This document shows positions 15,841-24,082 of a DNA stretch of 33,905 nt, piece after piece. Within the stretch, counting starts at the first letter, position 1. Each line of letters starts with the position of its first letter. Origin of the DNA: Caldivirga sp. MU80 (GTDB taxonomy: Archaea; Thermoproteota; Thermoprotei; Thermoproteales; Thermocladiaceae); assembly GCF_001663375.1 (NCBI RefSeq), contig NZ_LCTF01000028.1, positions 1 to 33,905 of the forward strand, given 5' to 3'. The notes beneath the pieces were generated by a model. That model saw only the letters and a program-made list of their open reading frames with translations. It was not told the DNA's origin and searched no databases. A program made the position numbers and the translations under genes.

Positions 15841-17664
15841 ATGGGTGACTTTAAATTATCCACGTATATGACTGCCCACGCAGTCAGGGGTTTTTTAAGG
15901 AATGAGGAATTGTTTAGAAGGTTTCTTAGCGTCGTTAGGGCGCTTAACATTACGCGGATTTATGTTGAAAATTATAGGGATGGTTTACTACTGGGTGATG
16001 ATGAGGTTGATGCTATGGTTAAGAAACTTGAGGGGGAGTTTGAGTTAGCTGGGGGAACTGCAATAGGCACTTGGGGGGATGGATGGTACACGTACGAGGA
16101 TTATGGGTTTAAGGTTGCCTGCATTAGTGATGATAATAATAAAAGGCTTATCGCCAATGCAATGAGTCACCTGGCAGGTCACTTCAATGAAATACTTATT
16201 GATGACTTCTGGGCTCAGTGGTGCCACAGTGATCATGATGTTGAATTGTTCAACAACATGTTTGGGTTATCGCTGACTAGGGGTGAATTAATGAGGGCTA
16301 TTAGGAATAATGATAGGAGGATTCTTGATCTATGGGCCAGGTACTCGGCCACGGTAATGCTTGACGTCTCTGAGAATTTCGTCATTAAACCTGCCAAGGA
16401 AGCCAATAGGAATGTTAGGGTTAACCTTAAGGTTGCAGAGTGGAGGGAGGACTTTGCGCACAGGGGGCTTGTACTAAGTAAACTAGCCAACCTATTTGAC
16501 AGCATCTATATTGGTACGGAGAGTAGGGAAGGTACTGAGCAGTACAACTCATTCCTAATAACCGAGTATGCTAGGGCTATAGTTGGCGATAAGCTTAAGG
16601 GTGTTTGGTTCGACACATTCAATGGACTCTACAGTGGTGTTATAATAAGCCCTAACATTTACCTTAGGCAGCTTTGGTTCAGTGCATTAACGACAATAGG
16701 CGAAATAGTGCTCTTTGACGCATACTCGTTAACCTTGGAGAATAGGGCTAGGTATGTTGAGTCAGTTAAGGTGGAGGAGCCTGTGATTAAGGGCATCTAC
16801 AGTAACCAGACCATGGATAAGCTGGGCATATTAATGCCAGCAATACAAACCAGCGGCGCAGTCTTCGAGAAGTACATCCACGACTACCTGGGCATGGTGG
16901 GCATCCCAATAAGGCCCATTGACCCTGGCAAAATTAAGGAGGGGGATTATGTGCTGGTTACGGAGCACTTAATCGGGGTCATGGATGTTGTTGAATTGGC
17001 CAGGAGGGGTGTTAACCTAGTGGTTACGTCAAGCGCCTCCGAGCTAATAGCCGAAGGTGCCTTAGGTTACGACGGCATTGAACTACTGGGCTTAGCTAAG
17101 GATAACCCACTGTTAAGCCCCGTGATTGACGTGCTATACTTCGTTAGGGGAAGCTACACTTACCAGCACATGTACAGGAGACCTCAGGCATCGCCCATTG
17201 GGCCGGTGCTCAACGTTACCAGCGGTAAGGTGCTTCTTGAAGCCAGTGATGGCGTTTATAGGTATCCTGTAATCTACGTTAACGAGTATGGTAAGTCAAG
17301 GGTTTACGTCGTTAACGTAACTAAGTACGCACCGTACCTCAAGGATTACTATCCCGAGGTGGTTAGGCGCACACTTAGGGATATAGTGTTCGAGTACATT
17401 GGCTTAAGGGTTGACCCTGAGGCTTCATTTGCAAGCAACTTCTCCCTAATACCATACACCAATAGGCACCTCGTGGTTTACAACATGAATAATCACCCAA
17501 TTAACGCCGTGGTAACGATAGATACAGGTAAGCTTGGTAACGTCACAAACGCTGTGGCGGTGGGTGGTAGGGGTAGTGTTAGGGGGGTTGAGGGTGGTGA
17601 TAGGGTCGTTAGGATTAGGGTTAACGTTGAAGGTGAATCACCATTAATGATTAAGTTAACCTAA
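15841..17664 (+). CDS. Putative glycosidase: TIM barrel + glutamine-amidotransferase-like domain
   Basis: 607 aa, no signal peptide, so intracellular. Residues ~1-330 look like a TIM barrel: ITRIYVEN, NEILIDDFWAQWC with D121 and D122, NVRVNLKVAEW, FDSIYIGTESREG and KGVWFDTFNG occur as successive strand-end motifs carrying acidic residues. Residues ~345-480 resemble the class I amidotransferase-like domain that follows the barrel in GH42-type enzymes (KLGILMPAIQ, PIRPIDPGKI, YVLVTEHLI, VNLVVTSSASELI). A C-terminal beta domain closes the protein (RHLVVYNMNNHPINAVVTI). The architecture suggests a beta-galactosidase- or related GH-like enzyme. I do not recognise a described family and cannot name the catalytic pair. 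The surrounding genes favour oligosaccharide breakdown. Confidence 0.78.
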   Translation: MGDFKLSTYMTAHAVRGFLRNEELFRRFLSVVRALNITRIYVENYRDGLLLGDDEVDAMVKKLEGEFELAGGTAIGTWGDGWYTYEDYGFKVACISDDNNKRLIANAMSHLAGHFNEILIDDFWAQWCHSDHDVELFNNMFGLSLTRGELMRAIRNNDRRILDLWARYSATVMLDVSENFVIKPAKEANRNVRVNLKVAEWREDFAHRGLVLSKLANLFDSIYIGTESREGTEQYNSFLITEYARAIVGDKLKGVWFDTFNGLYSGVIISPNIYLRQLWFSALTTIGEIVLFDAYSLTLENRARYVESVKVEEPVIKGIYSNQTMDKLGILMPAIQTSGAVFEKYIHDYLGMVGIPIRPIDPGKIKEGDYVLVTEHLIGVMDVVELARRGVNLVVTSSASELIAEGALGYDGIELLGLAKDNPLLSPVIDVLYFVRGSYTYQHMYRRPQASPIGPVLNVTSGKVLLEASDGVYRYPVIYVNEYGKSRVYVVNVTKYAPYLKDYYPEVVRRTLRDIVFEYIGLRVDPEASFASNFSLIPYTNRHLVVYNMNNHPINAVVTIDTGKLGNVTNAVAVGGRGSVRGVEGGDRVVRIRVNVEGESPLMIKLT

Positions 17665-17697
17665 GGTACTGTTAATGTTCACCGTCGTTAGGCTTAA

Positions 17698-18558
17698 CTA
17701 CTTCGTTACCTTTTCATTAACCTTAAGCATCTCAGCTATTTCGGAGAAGTCCCTTGAACCGTAGCCTGAGGCCTCGGCTAGCCTAAGTAGCTCATTTATC
17801 AGTGTGGTTAAGGGTAGCTGAACTCCCGTGGATTGAGCATACTCAAGGGCCTTATCTATGACATCCCTGGCCAGTTTAATTGAGAAGGATTCACCGTAAC
17901 TACCCTTAAGCATCCAGGGTAGCCTTGCCCTTAATTGGGCTGAGTCGGAGCCGCCCATGGACAATGCCTTAACCACGGAGTCGGGGTCAATACCCAGTTT
18001 GCGTATTAAAGCCGACACCTCAGCCAGTATTACGGCGTTTGCCGTCAGTATGATGTTGCTTATTAGCTTAAGCGCCGTGGCCTGCTCATGGCTACCGATG
18101 TATATTGGGGTGCCTATTTGGCTTAGGACCTCCATTGACGCATCGAATAGTGCCTTGTCACCACCAACGTATAGGACCAATTCACCCCTCTCAGCCTCCC
18201 TAGGCCCCTTCTCAAGCCTAACTGACAGGTACTTAAGTCTATGTTCATTAACAACCTGCATCACATCCCTAAGTTCACTGACGCTCATGGTTGTGGTGTC
18301 CAGTATAACACCCTTAGCCACATTAACTATACCCCTAATGACTTCAAGCGACTCTCTACCGGTGGGTAGGGCGAGTATTACGTAGTCGGCTCCCTCGGCG
18401 CATTGAGTGGTGTCACTAGTGACCTTAACCCCCGTGCCGCTTAGCCTACCCGCGGCGTTAGGGTCTACGTCGAAGCCTTGAACAACATGCCCCCTTCTGG
18501 AGAGGTTTACCGCAATACCCCTACCCATCCTACCCAACCCTATAACGCATACCCGCAT
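17698..18558 (-). CDS. 3-hydroxyisobutyrate/6-phosphogluconate dehydrogenase-family NAD(P)-dependent oxidoreductase
   Basis: 286 aa, the usual length for beta-hydroxyacid dehydrogenases. The N-terminal Rossmann motif GLGRMG (residues 7-12) is followed by VQGFDVDP. The all-alpha C-terminal domain begins after VGGDKALFDASMEVL and contains the catalytic-lysine region ATALKLISN (K164). The conserved FSIKLARDVIDKALEYA also matches the family. One motif is unusual: the substrate loop normally reads DAPVSGG before GxxxAxxGxL, but here it is SVRLEKG before PREAERGEL. The acid pocket is therefore changed, and the substrate is probably not plain 3-hydroxyisobutyrate. It is divergent from the aminotransferase gene, with 82 nt between the longest frames, but a metabolic link is not shown. 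Confidence 0.85.
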   Translation of the reverse strand: MRVCVIGLGRMGRGIAVNLSRRGHVVQGFDVDPNAAGRLSGTGVKVTSDTTQCAEGADYVILALPTGRESLEVIRGIVNVAKGVILDTTTMSVSELRDVMQVVNEHRLKYLSVRLEKGPREAERGELVLYVGGDKALFDASMEVLSQIGTPIYIGSHEQATALKLISNIILTANAVILAEVSALIRKLGIDPDSVVKALSMGGSDSAQLRARLPWMLKGSYGESFSIKLARDVIDKALEYAQSTGVQLPLTTLINELLRLAEASGYGSRDFSEIAEMLKVNEKVTK

Positions 18559-18627
18559 AGGTACTCGTCAATGGGCCTTATTAATAATCTTTTGAGTCAA
18601 TTCCTTGACAATAATGACAAGGTAGCT

Positions 18628-18636
18628 AATATATAA
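18628..18636 (+). promoter_or_regulatory. TATA box that decides the aminotransferase start
   Basis: TAATATATA lies only ~10 nt before the first ATG (18641) and so cannot serve it. Transcription would start near 18657, which favours the in-frame ATG at 18674. Confidence 0.55.
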
Positions 18637-18673
18637 CACTATGATTTATTTAGGGTTAACAGGCTGGGTGGCT

Positions 18674-19816
18674 ATGGTTAAGGTGAGGTTGCCCAGGGTT
18701 GAATGGTCGCCTGTTGAACTGGCCAGTAGGCTATCAAGGAGGGGTATTAGGTTTAACTTCGCCAGTGGTTCACCTGATCCAGGGTTGGTACCGCTGAGCA
18801 GAATTAGGGAGGCGGTTGAGCATGTGTTATCTGAATACGGTACAGGTGCCTTAGCCTACCCGGGGGCTGGTGGGTTTAAGGGGCTTAGAGTTGAGGTAGC
18901 TAGGTATCTCAGGGATTACCTAGGCGTAAGCGCTGATTGGAGGGATGTGATTATAACTAGCGGCGCTCAGCATGCAATCAAGCTCCTGGCTCAGCTACTG
19001 GTTAGGAGGGGTGTTAGGGTTTATGTCGAGGACCCCACCTTCTACGAGACCCTAGCCCCCTTTAGATTCCAGGGCGGTAGGGTAGTGGGTATACGGGTTA
19101 CTAATAATGGCATGGACATTGGGCAGTTGGCTAAGGCTGCTGATGAGGGTGGGGTGGTTTACACGATACCAAGTTGCCATAACCCAACGGGCGTTAGCAT
19201 GAGTGAGGAGTCGAGGAGGGAGTTGGTTAAGCTCGCTGAGGAGAGGGGGCTTGTGGTGGTTGAGGATGACCCATACACAATACTGTCCAGTAATGTCCTA
19301 AGGCCGCTTAGGGCACTGTCCAGTAGCGTCATTTACGTTGGCACGTTCTCAAAGTTGCTTGGGCCGGGGTTTAGGGTTGGCTTTGTGGTTGCACCGGGTT
19401 GGCTTAGGGGTAGCTTAGAGAGACTTGAGCAGCATGACTTCTCAACATCAACATTAACCCAACTCGTGGTCTATGAGCTACTCAGGATGGGTGTAATCAG
19501 CGAGGTCTTGGATAAGGCGAGGTCCACGTATAAGAGTAAGCTCAGTAGGCTCATTGAAGCCTTAAACAATTACATGCCGGGTTCCCTTCAGTTTAACCCA
19601 AGCTGCGGGTTCTACGCCCTAGTTAGGCTCGGCGTCAACGCTGAAAGGCTACTTAGGACAGCGGTTAAGTTCGGGTTAACCTACGTACCGGCTAGCAGGT
19701 TCTTCATAGGCAAGGGTCCCGTTGATTCGGCTAGGTTAAGCATAGGGGTAATTAAGGCGGAGGACATTGAGAATGGTGTTAAGCTACTGTCCAGGCTGGT
19801 TAAGGACCAGTATTAA
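18674..19816 (+). CDS. PLP-dependent aminotransferase, class I/II (2-aminoadipate/LysN or aromatic type)
   Basis: 380 aa from the proposed start. This fold-type I aminotransferase shows FNFASGSPDPGLVPL at its start (typical of the LysN/KAT-II/MocR-like group), GAGGFKGLRVEVARYL, the TSGAQHAIKLLAQLL phosphate-binding segment, PSCHNPTGVSM, EDDPYTIL (Asp binding the pyridine N), YVGTFSKLLGPGFRVG with Schiff-base K227, and a C-terminal Arg-bearing SARLSIGV. It transfers amino groups between an amino acid and a 2-oxoacid. Possible substrates are 2-aminoadipate, aromatic or branched-chain amino acids. The frame is open to 18641, but the TATA box position favours 18674, where the protein begins MVKVRLPRVEW. 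Confidence 0.9.
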   Translation: MVKVRLPRVEWSPVELASRLSRRGIRFNFASGSPDPGLVPLSRIREAVEHVLSEYGTGALAYPGAGGFKGLRVEVARYLRDYLGVSADWRDVIITSGAQHAIKLLAQLLVRRGVRVYVEDPTFYETLAPFRFQGGRVVGIRVTNNGMDIGQLAKAADEGGVVYTIPSCHNPTGVSMSEESRRELVKLAEERGLVVVEDDPYTILSSNVLRPLRALSSSVIYVGTFSKLLGPGFRVGFVVAPGWLRGSLERLEQHDFSTSTLTQLVVYELLRMGVISEVLDKARSTYKSKLSRLIEALNNYMPGSLQFNPSCGFYALVRLGVNAERLLRTAVKFGLTYVPASRFFIGKGPVDSARLSIGVIKAEDIENGVKLLSRLVKDQY

Positions 19817-19828
19817 TCATGTCGTCCC

Positions 19829-20149
19829 CTATGGTGTGCAGTACGAGTACCCCTCCACCACGCCCATTAACCTATCCACGACCTCGCCGGCCGTGTAACC
19901 CAACTTCATAGCATCAACGTAAACCCTAATACTCAACTCTGAATTACTAACCACACTTAGGCTAACTGCGTCTCCCCCAGCCAGCATCTTTGATGCATAG
20001 TCCTTAAGTATGGGCAGTAGGGCGTGGGCAATGGGCCTGTTAAGCTTAACGGTGCAGGGGACGTACCTTCGACCACCCTCGCTGTACTTATCGTAATTCA
20101 TGTCGCACTCCACGGATGCGTAGATGTAGGACTTGTACAGTATACTCAT
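19829..20149 (-). CDS. Small hypothetical protein (Pcc1-like topology at best)
   Basis: 106 aa, soluble. The predicted order is strand (YIYASVECDM), strand (CTVKLN), helix (PIAHALLPILKDYASKM), two strands (AVSLSVVSN, ELSIRVYVDA) and helix (AGEVVDRLMGVVEG). A strand-helix-strand-strand-helix unit of this length recalls the KEOPS subunit Pcc1, but no diagnostic residues are seen, so this is only a guess. The gene lies 50 nt downstream of serS on the same strand, which suggests a common transcript and perhaps a tRNA-related role. Base composition is like the neighbours. Confidence 0.65.
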   Translation of the reverse strand: MSILYKSYIYASVECDMNYDKYSEGGRRYVPCTVKLNRPIAHALLPILKDYASKMLAGGDAVSLSVVSNSELSIRVYVDAMKLGYTAGEVVDRLMGVVEGYSYCTP

Positions 20150-20199
20150 GCCGACCTCACCTCGTTGATTTTCACCGTAATTAAAGCATTAAGCCATGT

Positions 20200-21603
20200 T
20201 TAGGCGCGCCTAACCTCAATAACCCTGCCGTTGCTGTCCCTAATCACCTTCCCCCTCGGGTGTATGTAGTCCCTTGGGGCCTTTGGGAATGCCTCGAGGT
20301 ACTTGTTAAGCACCTTAGGTATCTTAACAGTCCCATCCTCCTCCTGGTTATTCTCAAGTATAGCCGTTATAGTCCTCTCGATGGCTATGGCTGTGCTGTT
20401 GAGGGTGTGCACATACTCCCTCTTCATGCCTTTCCTAATTACCCTAATCCCAAGCCTATAAGACTGCCAATCGGTGACGTTGCTGCATGACGCCATCTCC
20501 CTAAACATCCCCTGGGCTGGCATCCAAGCCTCAAGGTCGTACTGCTTGGCGGCTGTCCTGGACATTTCCCTCGGGCACACTAGGACAATCCTAAAGGGTA
20601 TCTCCAGGCTGCTCCAAATCTCCACTAGGTTGCCTAGGAGTTTCTCATGCCAATTCCAACTATCCTCAGGTAGGGTGAAGGCGAACTGCTCCACCTTGTA
20701 GAACTGGTGAACCCTGAAGATGCCCTTAAGGTCCCTATTACCAGCCCCAGCCTCCCTCCTGTATGATGGTGAGAAGCCGGCCAGTAGTATGGGTAGGTCC
20801 TTCTCAAGCAGTTCACTACCCCTGTACAGCGCAGCCAATGGATGCTCGGCGGTGCCTATTAGGTAGAGTTGCCCATTATCCACGCTGTATATTGCGTCCT
20901 TGAAGGCCTCGAAGTCTATCACTGAGCTTATCACGTCGTAGTTGAGCATGTGGGGCGGCATAACGAGCCTAAATCCCCTCTGCGTGAGGAAGTCAATTGC
21001 GTATAGGGATAGGGCTAGGTTGAGCCAGGCTAAGTCGTCGAATAGGTAGAAGAACCTGCTCCCGGCAACCTCCCCAGCCTTAGCCGTATCTCCAAGGCCA
21101 AGCACACCCTCGAGCATGTCGGCGTGGCCCACGGGCTGCCAGTCAATAACCTCAGGCTCAACACCACCTAAACCACTCAGCTGATTCAAGTAGCCCCTCC
21201 ACACCCTAGGCCTACCAACGTACTTCAGGGCCACGGACTCCACGGACTCGTTTTGGCATATTGAGTAGACTGACTCGTGGATCAGGTTAGGGAACCTCCT
21301 CAATAGCGAATCCCTCTCACCCTCAATCCTGCTGAGCTCGGCGTTGAGGGAGTCCAGCTCCTTAAGAACCTTGTTAGCCTCCTCTATCAAAGCACCCCTA
21401 GCCTCAGGGGGAGCCTTAGAGATTTGGCTACTGAGGGCATTCCTCCTATGCCTAAGTTCATCAACCTTAGCCTTAATACCCCTCCACTCGCTGTCAAGGG
21501 ACATGAATTGGTCAACCATCGACTCATCATACCCCCTCCACCTAAGCATCCTCCTAACGTCATCAGGCCTTTCCCTAAGGGTAGCCAGTAGGCTCCAGCT
21601 CAC
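20200..21603 (-). CDS. serS: Seryl-tRNA synthetase
   Basis: 467 aa, class II synthetase charging tRNA-Ser. Residues ~30-110 form the long antiparallel coiled-coil arm (IKAKVDELRHRRNALSSQIS, ANKVLKELDSLNAELSRIEG). The core follows with motif 1 (RGFRLVMPPHML), motif 2 (SPSYRREAGAGNRDLKGIFR then HQFYKVEQF) and motif 3 (NSTAIAIERTITAILENNQ). The Thr-Ala-Glu-His of the serine pocket is present as GTAEHPL. This is the common SerRS type, not the rare methanogen type. The start is GTG at 21603, with a TATA-like sequence (21623-21632) about 25 nt upstream. A small gene follows 50 nt downstream on the same strand. Confidence 0.96.
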   Translation of the reverse strand: MSWSLLATLRERPDDVRRMLRWRGYDESMVDQFMSLDSEWRGIKAKVDELRHRRNALSSQISKAPPEARGALIEEANKVLKELDSLNAELSRIEGERDSLLRRFPNLIHESVYSICQNESVESVALKYVGRPRVWRGYLNQLSGLGGVEPEVIDWQPVGHADMLEGVLGLGDTAKAGEVAGSRFFYLFDDLAWLNLALSLYAIDFLTQRGFRLVMPPHMLNYDVISSVIDFEAFKDAIYSVDNGQLYLIGTAEHPLAALYRGSELLEKDLPILLAGFSPSYRREAGAGNRDLKGIFRVHQFYKVEQFAFTLPEDSWNWHEKLLGNLVEIWSSLEIPFRIVLVCPREMSRTAAKQYDLEAWMPAQGMFREMASCSNVTDWQSYRLGIRVIRKGMKREYVHTLNSTAIAIERTITAILENNQEEDGTVKIPKVLNKYLEAFPKAPRDYIHPRGKVIRDSNGRVIEVRRA

Positions 21604-21622
21604 ATACGCAACCTGGGGCTAA

Positions 21623-21632
21623 CCTTAATAAC
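21623..21632 (-). promoter_or_regulatory. TATA-like box for serS
   Basis: GTTATTAAGG on the minus strand, about 25 nt before the GTG start, implying a leaderless transcript. Confidence 0.4.
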
Positions 21633-21745
21633 GCTTATCCACGTTCCACAGAGAGTAAAAGGCGCGGCGTACTGATGGGTGATGGAGCGTTTATGGTTCC
21701 CGCGAAACCTTATTAAGAGACTATGCGTTAACGCTGTGGTTAGGG

Positions 21746-21961
21746 ATGAGCAAGAGGCTTCGGTATAGGGGGTTTAGGGGTAGGGAGTTGATATGCTTCT
21801 TCTGCTTCAAGCCTGTTAAGCCCAGTGAGGCTAAGGTCGTGGTTATCAACGACGAGTACATTGGCATGAACTTCAGGGTTATTGCATGCAGCGACTGTGC
21901 CGAGAGATATGGTAGTGTGATTAAGCTTAAGGCACCTAGTCAAGATTCAACCCAAAAATGA
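21746..21961 (+). CDS. Small zinc-ribbon-like protein, unknown function
   Basis: 71 aa. Two CxxC knuckles, C17-F-F-C20 and C48-S-D-C51, about 27 residues apart, would bind one zinc ion. The N-terminus is basic (MSKRLRYRGFRGR), which fits nucleic-acid or ribosome contact. A TATA-like CCTTATTAAGA (21708-21718) lies about 30 nt upstream. It is divergent from serS and convergent with the broken oxidoreductase gene. I do not recognise the family. The motif spacing, promoter and ordinary composition make a real gene likely. Confidence 0.7.
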   Translation: MSKRLRYRGFRGRELICFFCFKPVKPSEAKVVVINDEYIGMNFRVIACSDCAERYGSVIKLKAPSQDSTQK

Positions 21962-21975
21962 AAAGATTCAATAGG

Positions 21976-22146
21976 TTAGATGCACTGGTTATTGTAAACG
22001 TCCAGAACGGCCTTAAGGTCCCTAAGCGCCACCTCAGGTGGCATTGGAACCGGCTTATCCTCCTCAACAGCCTTAATGAAGCCCTCAAGCTCAGCCTTAA
22101 CAACGTTAACCTTGGGTAAACTTATTGGTTTACCATTAAACAGTAA
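21976..22146 (-). pseudogene. Gfo/Idh/MocA-family oxidoreductase, C-terminal piece
   Basis: The minus strand reads LLFNGKPISLPKVNVV, then LEGFIKAVEEDKPVPMPP and EVALRDLKAVLDVYNN to a TAA at 21978-21976. This is the standard end of Gfo/Idh/MocA oxidoreductases (ExFxxAIxxGxxPPxxxEEALxxLxVxxAxYxS). It begins at the right end of the TnpB element near 22147 and has no start codon. It is the same coding direction and the natural continuation of the pieces at 23738-24082 and 24271-24710. Confidence 0.85.
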
Positions 22147-23609
22147 ATGACCCCCTCCTCGCCCTTTTTGGGCGGGGTTTTCACTGTGGGGGTCTTGGTT
22201 GTTACCCCCTCTTTGGGGGTTAATGGTTTTACACCATTGGTTGTTACTATGTAGCTCAGTATCTTTTTTGGTATTGGTGCTTCGTAACCTACCCTCTTCG
22301 CTATGTTCCTTGCCGCATTCAAATCGGCGTTAATCTTTATTCCAGTTAATTCGCATACGTAGAGTCCTCTCTTGATTCTGCCGTTTTCATGGTTTATATT
22401 GCATATGGAGCATTGTTTACTAGTACCGTATTCATTAACCACGTTGAGCCTTATGCCGTATTCCTGCAGCACCTCACCCAACCACCTAATGACCTTGTTG
22501 AACCACCAAACATTGGTGTTGTACTCATTACTGTTGTTTTGGCTAAGCATGTATGGGTATCCGATGAATACCTCGTCAACACCCATTCCATGGAGTGTCT
22601 TGGCTAGGAATCTGATTGCCGTCCTGTAGTAGTGCCTAAGCCTTTCGTGTTGCTTATACTTGGCATGCAGCCAATAGGCATGGTACCTCCTCCATGCTTC
22701 GAATCCGTGGTTCCTCAGCCAGTCTCTGACTGATTGGTAGGTGCCTATTTCCCTCTTCCAGTAGTAATACTCAGCTTTAATCGTCGAACCCTTGATTAGG
22801 ATTGCAGTGTCGCTGTGATTAAAAACAACGGCAAACAAGTTATTCAACCCAATGTCTATGAAAGCCTTGTTACTACCCTTGGGTTCCTCGATTTGTATCT
22901 TCTCGTAAATGCCCTTAACGTAACCCTTTGGGTTGCTCTTCGCTGGTTTAGCTCCAACAGTGATCGGTACGTATGCGAACCACCTACCATCCTCAAACTT
23001 AATCACCAACGTGCCCTGTTTACCACTCCACTTAATCCTCCCAGCGTACTTTATCCTCAAACCCCAATCCTTGAGGACCAAGTAACCCTCACCACCATTA
23101 ATAGGCTCCAAGTAGTATCTGTCATTCCTAACGAGAATCCTCAACAACCTCCTGCCTAGTAGCCTGTCCTTCCAAAAACCAGGTGGTGAAGGCTTACCCA
23201 TGAACTTAGGCAACTTGCCTTGCCTGTAAAGCCTAAACAACTTAAAGAATGAATCCCAAGCCCAATTATTCAGGTTAATCACCTGCCCAGCATTAACACC
23301 AAGCACTGAATTGAACCTGTAGTAGAATTCATGCTCAGTGTCCTTAAAGTTTACCTTGCCTGATGCCCTAAACTGCACAAGCCTAACATAATTCAACTCA
23401 TTCCACAACTTGGCAGTAGCATCAGCTAGCTTCCTCAGCTTCCTCTCCTGTGCACCACTAGGCAACAACCTCAATCTAACCGTGCGTACGTCCCCTTTCC
23501 TTGGTTTAGGATGGGAAGGTGTGCCTGGGTTGGTGAAAAGGGTGGGGTATCGCCCCACCGGCTCATCCAAAGAGATTGAACCCCCTCTCGGAGGCACCAA
23601 CCCAGACAC
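22122..23609 (-). CDS. tnpB: TnpB-family RNA-guided nuclease homologue, possibly catalytically impaired
   Basis: 495 aa. The N-terminal helical/WED-like part begins properly at VRTVRLRLLPSG (residue ~42). The upstream residues, rich in Pro/Gly and encoded over the left-end hairpin, may not belong to the protein. RuvC-I is FIDIGLNN with D252. RuvC-II, usually hhxEDL, reads VFIGYP, putting G350 where the Glu belongs. The zinc ribbon is QCSIC, then YVCELTG, with only one Cys in the second half. RuvC-III is NADLNAARNI with D429. Spacing between these positions fits TnpB. The frame continues past the element end: the last ~9 residues (from VIYCLMVNQ) are read from the target gene. Whether the Gly substitution means a dead nuclease or is a lineage variant cannot be decided here. 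Confidence 0.85.
   Translation of the reverse strand: MSGLVPPRGGSISLDEPVGRYPTLFTNPGTPSHPKPRKGDVRTVRLRLLPSGAQERKLRKLADATAKLWNELNYVRLVQFRASGKVNFKDTEHEFYYRFNSVLGVNAGQVINLNNWAWDSFFKLFRLYRQGKLPKFMGKPSPPGFWKDRLLGRRLLRILVRNDRYYLEPINGGEGYLVLKDWGLRIKYAGRIKWSGKQGTLVIKFEDGRWFAYVPITVGAKPAKSNPKGYVKGIYEKIQIEEPKGSNKAFIDIGLNNLFAVVFNHSDTAILIKGSTIKAEYYYWKREIGTYQSVRDWLRNHGFEAWRRYHAYWLHAKYKQHERLRHYYRTAIRFLAKTLHGMGVDEVFIGYPYMLSQNNSNEYNTNVWWFNKVIRWLGEVLQEYGIRLNVVNEYGTSKQCSICNINHENGRIKRGLYVCELTGIKINADLNAARNIAKRVGYEAPIPKKILSYIVTTNGVKPLTPKEGVTTKTPTVKTPPKKGEEGVIYCLMVNQ
22147..22240 (-). ncRNA. Candidate omega/reRNA scaffold at the right end of the TnpB element
   Basis: Three hairpins follow each other: CGCCC/GGGCG (22160-22174), ACCCCC/GGGGGT (22204-22220) and AATGGT/ACCATT (22222-22238). 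A conserved block between them (22175-22205) is shared with the short element. TnpB guide RNAs come from this place, overlapping the 3' end of tnpB, with the guide read from the flanking DNA just beyond GTCAT (22146 and lower). This is supported by structure and position only. Confidence 0.45.
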
Positions 23610-23737
23610 CGAGAAAAGCTAAGCAAAGGAGGAATTAAAACATAACCAGAAGCAAAAATACTGGACAATAGACTAAAACTTTAAACAAACAAAGAAACAA
23701 CACCCCCTAGAAGGAGCGAGACTCAACCATTATTGTC
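22147..23737 (-). mobile_element. IS605/IS1341-type element carrying tnpB only
   Basis: The boundaries come from comparison with the short related element at 24083-24270. Both have a right end finishing in GGGGTCAT, and both have a left end with GACAA, ATGGT and CTCGCTCC then TCTAGG. It encodes only TnpB, with no tnpA transposase, so it would need a helper to move. The left end (23610-23737) is A-rich and non-coding. Just inside, at about 23540-23558, is a GGTGGGG/CCCCACC hairpin. It interrupts a Gfo/Idh/MocA oxidoreductase gene. No target duplication is expected for this family. Confidence 0.72.
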
Positions 23738-24082
23738 AACCAATTACGGTAGGCCAGGTGGTTGGAGGTGGGTTAGGAGTTGGTGGGTGGTGGCGCCTTC
23801 ATAGATGGTGGGATACACTTCGTCGACACCCTCCTAAACATAGGTGGTGACTACGATAAGGCCTGTGGCGTATCCTACAGGACGATAAGCGGTATTGAGG
23901 GTGAGGACACAACCGTAGGTATATTCAGGTTTAAGAACAGGGCTAGGGGGTTCATAATGTACAGCTGGGGTATGATGAAACCACCCAGTGTACCAGCCTT
24001 TGAGGTTTACGGCGAAAACGGCAGCCTGATTGAGGACCCAGTCAGCAGGAGGGTTAACGTGACTTACGGTAGGGTTTACGGC
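23738..24082 (+). pseudogene. Gfo/Idh/MocA-family oxidoreductase, middle piece, inverted and frameshifted
   Basis: The plus strand reads NYGRPGGWRW from 23742, then after a 1-nt loss GELVGGGAFIDGGIHFVD (GAG at ~23771), and on through DTTVGIFRFKNRARGFIMYS and PAFEVYGENGSLIED to about VTYGRVYG. This is the substrate domain of Gfo/Idh/MocA oxidoreductases, including the catalytic-helix GGGxxxDxGxH motif. It lies between the N- and C-terminal pieces but points the opposite way. It is bounded on both sides by left-end sequence of the two TnpB-type elements. The shift at GGGTTAGGAG is best explained by loss of one G. An ATG at 23780 could start a 110-aa frame, but that would lack both domain ends. 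Confidence 0.82.
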
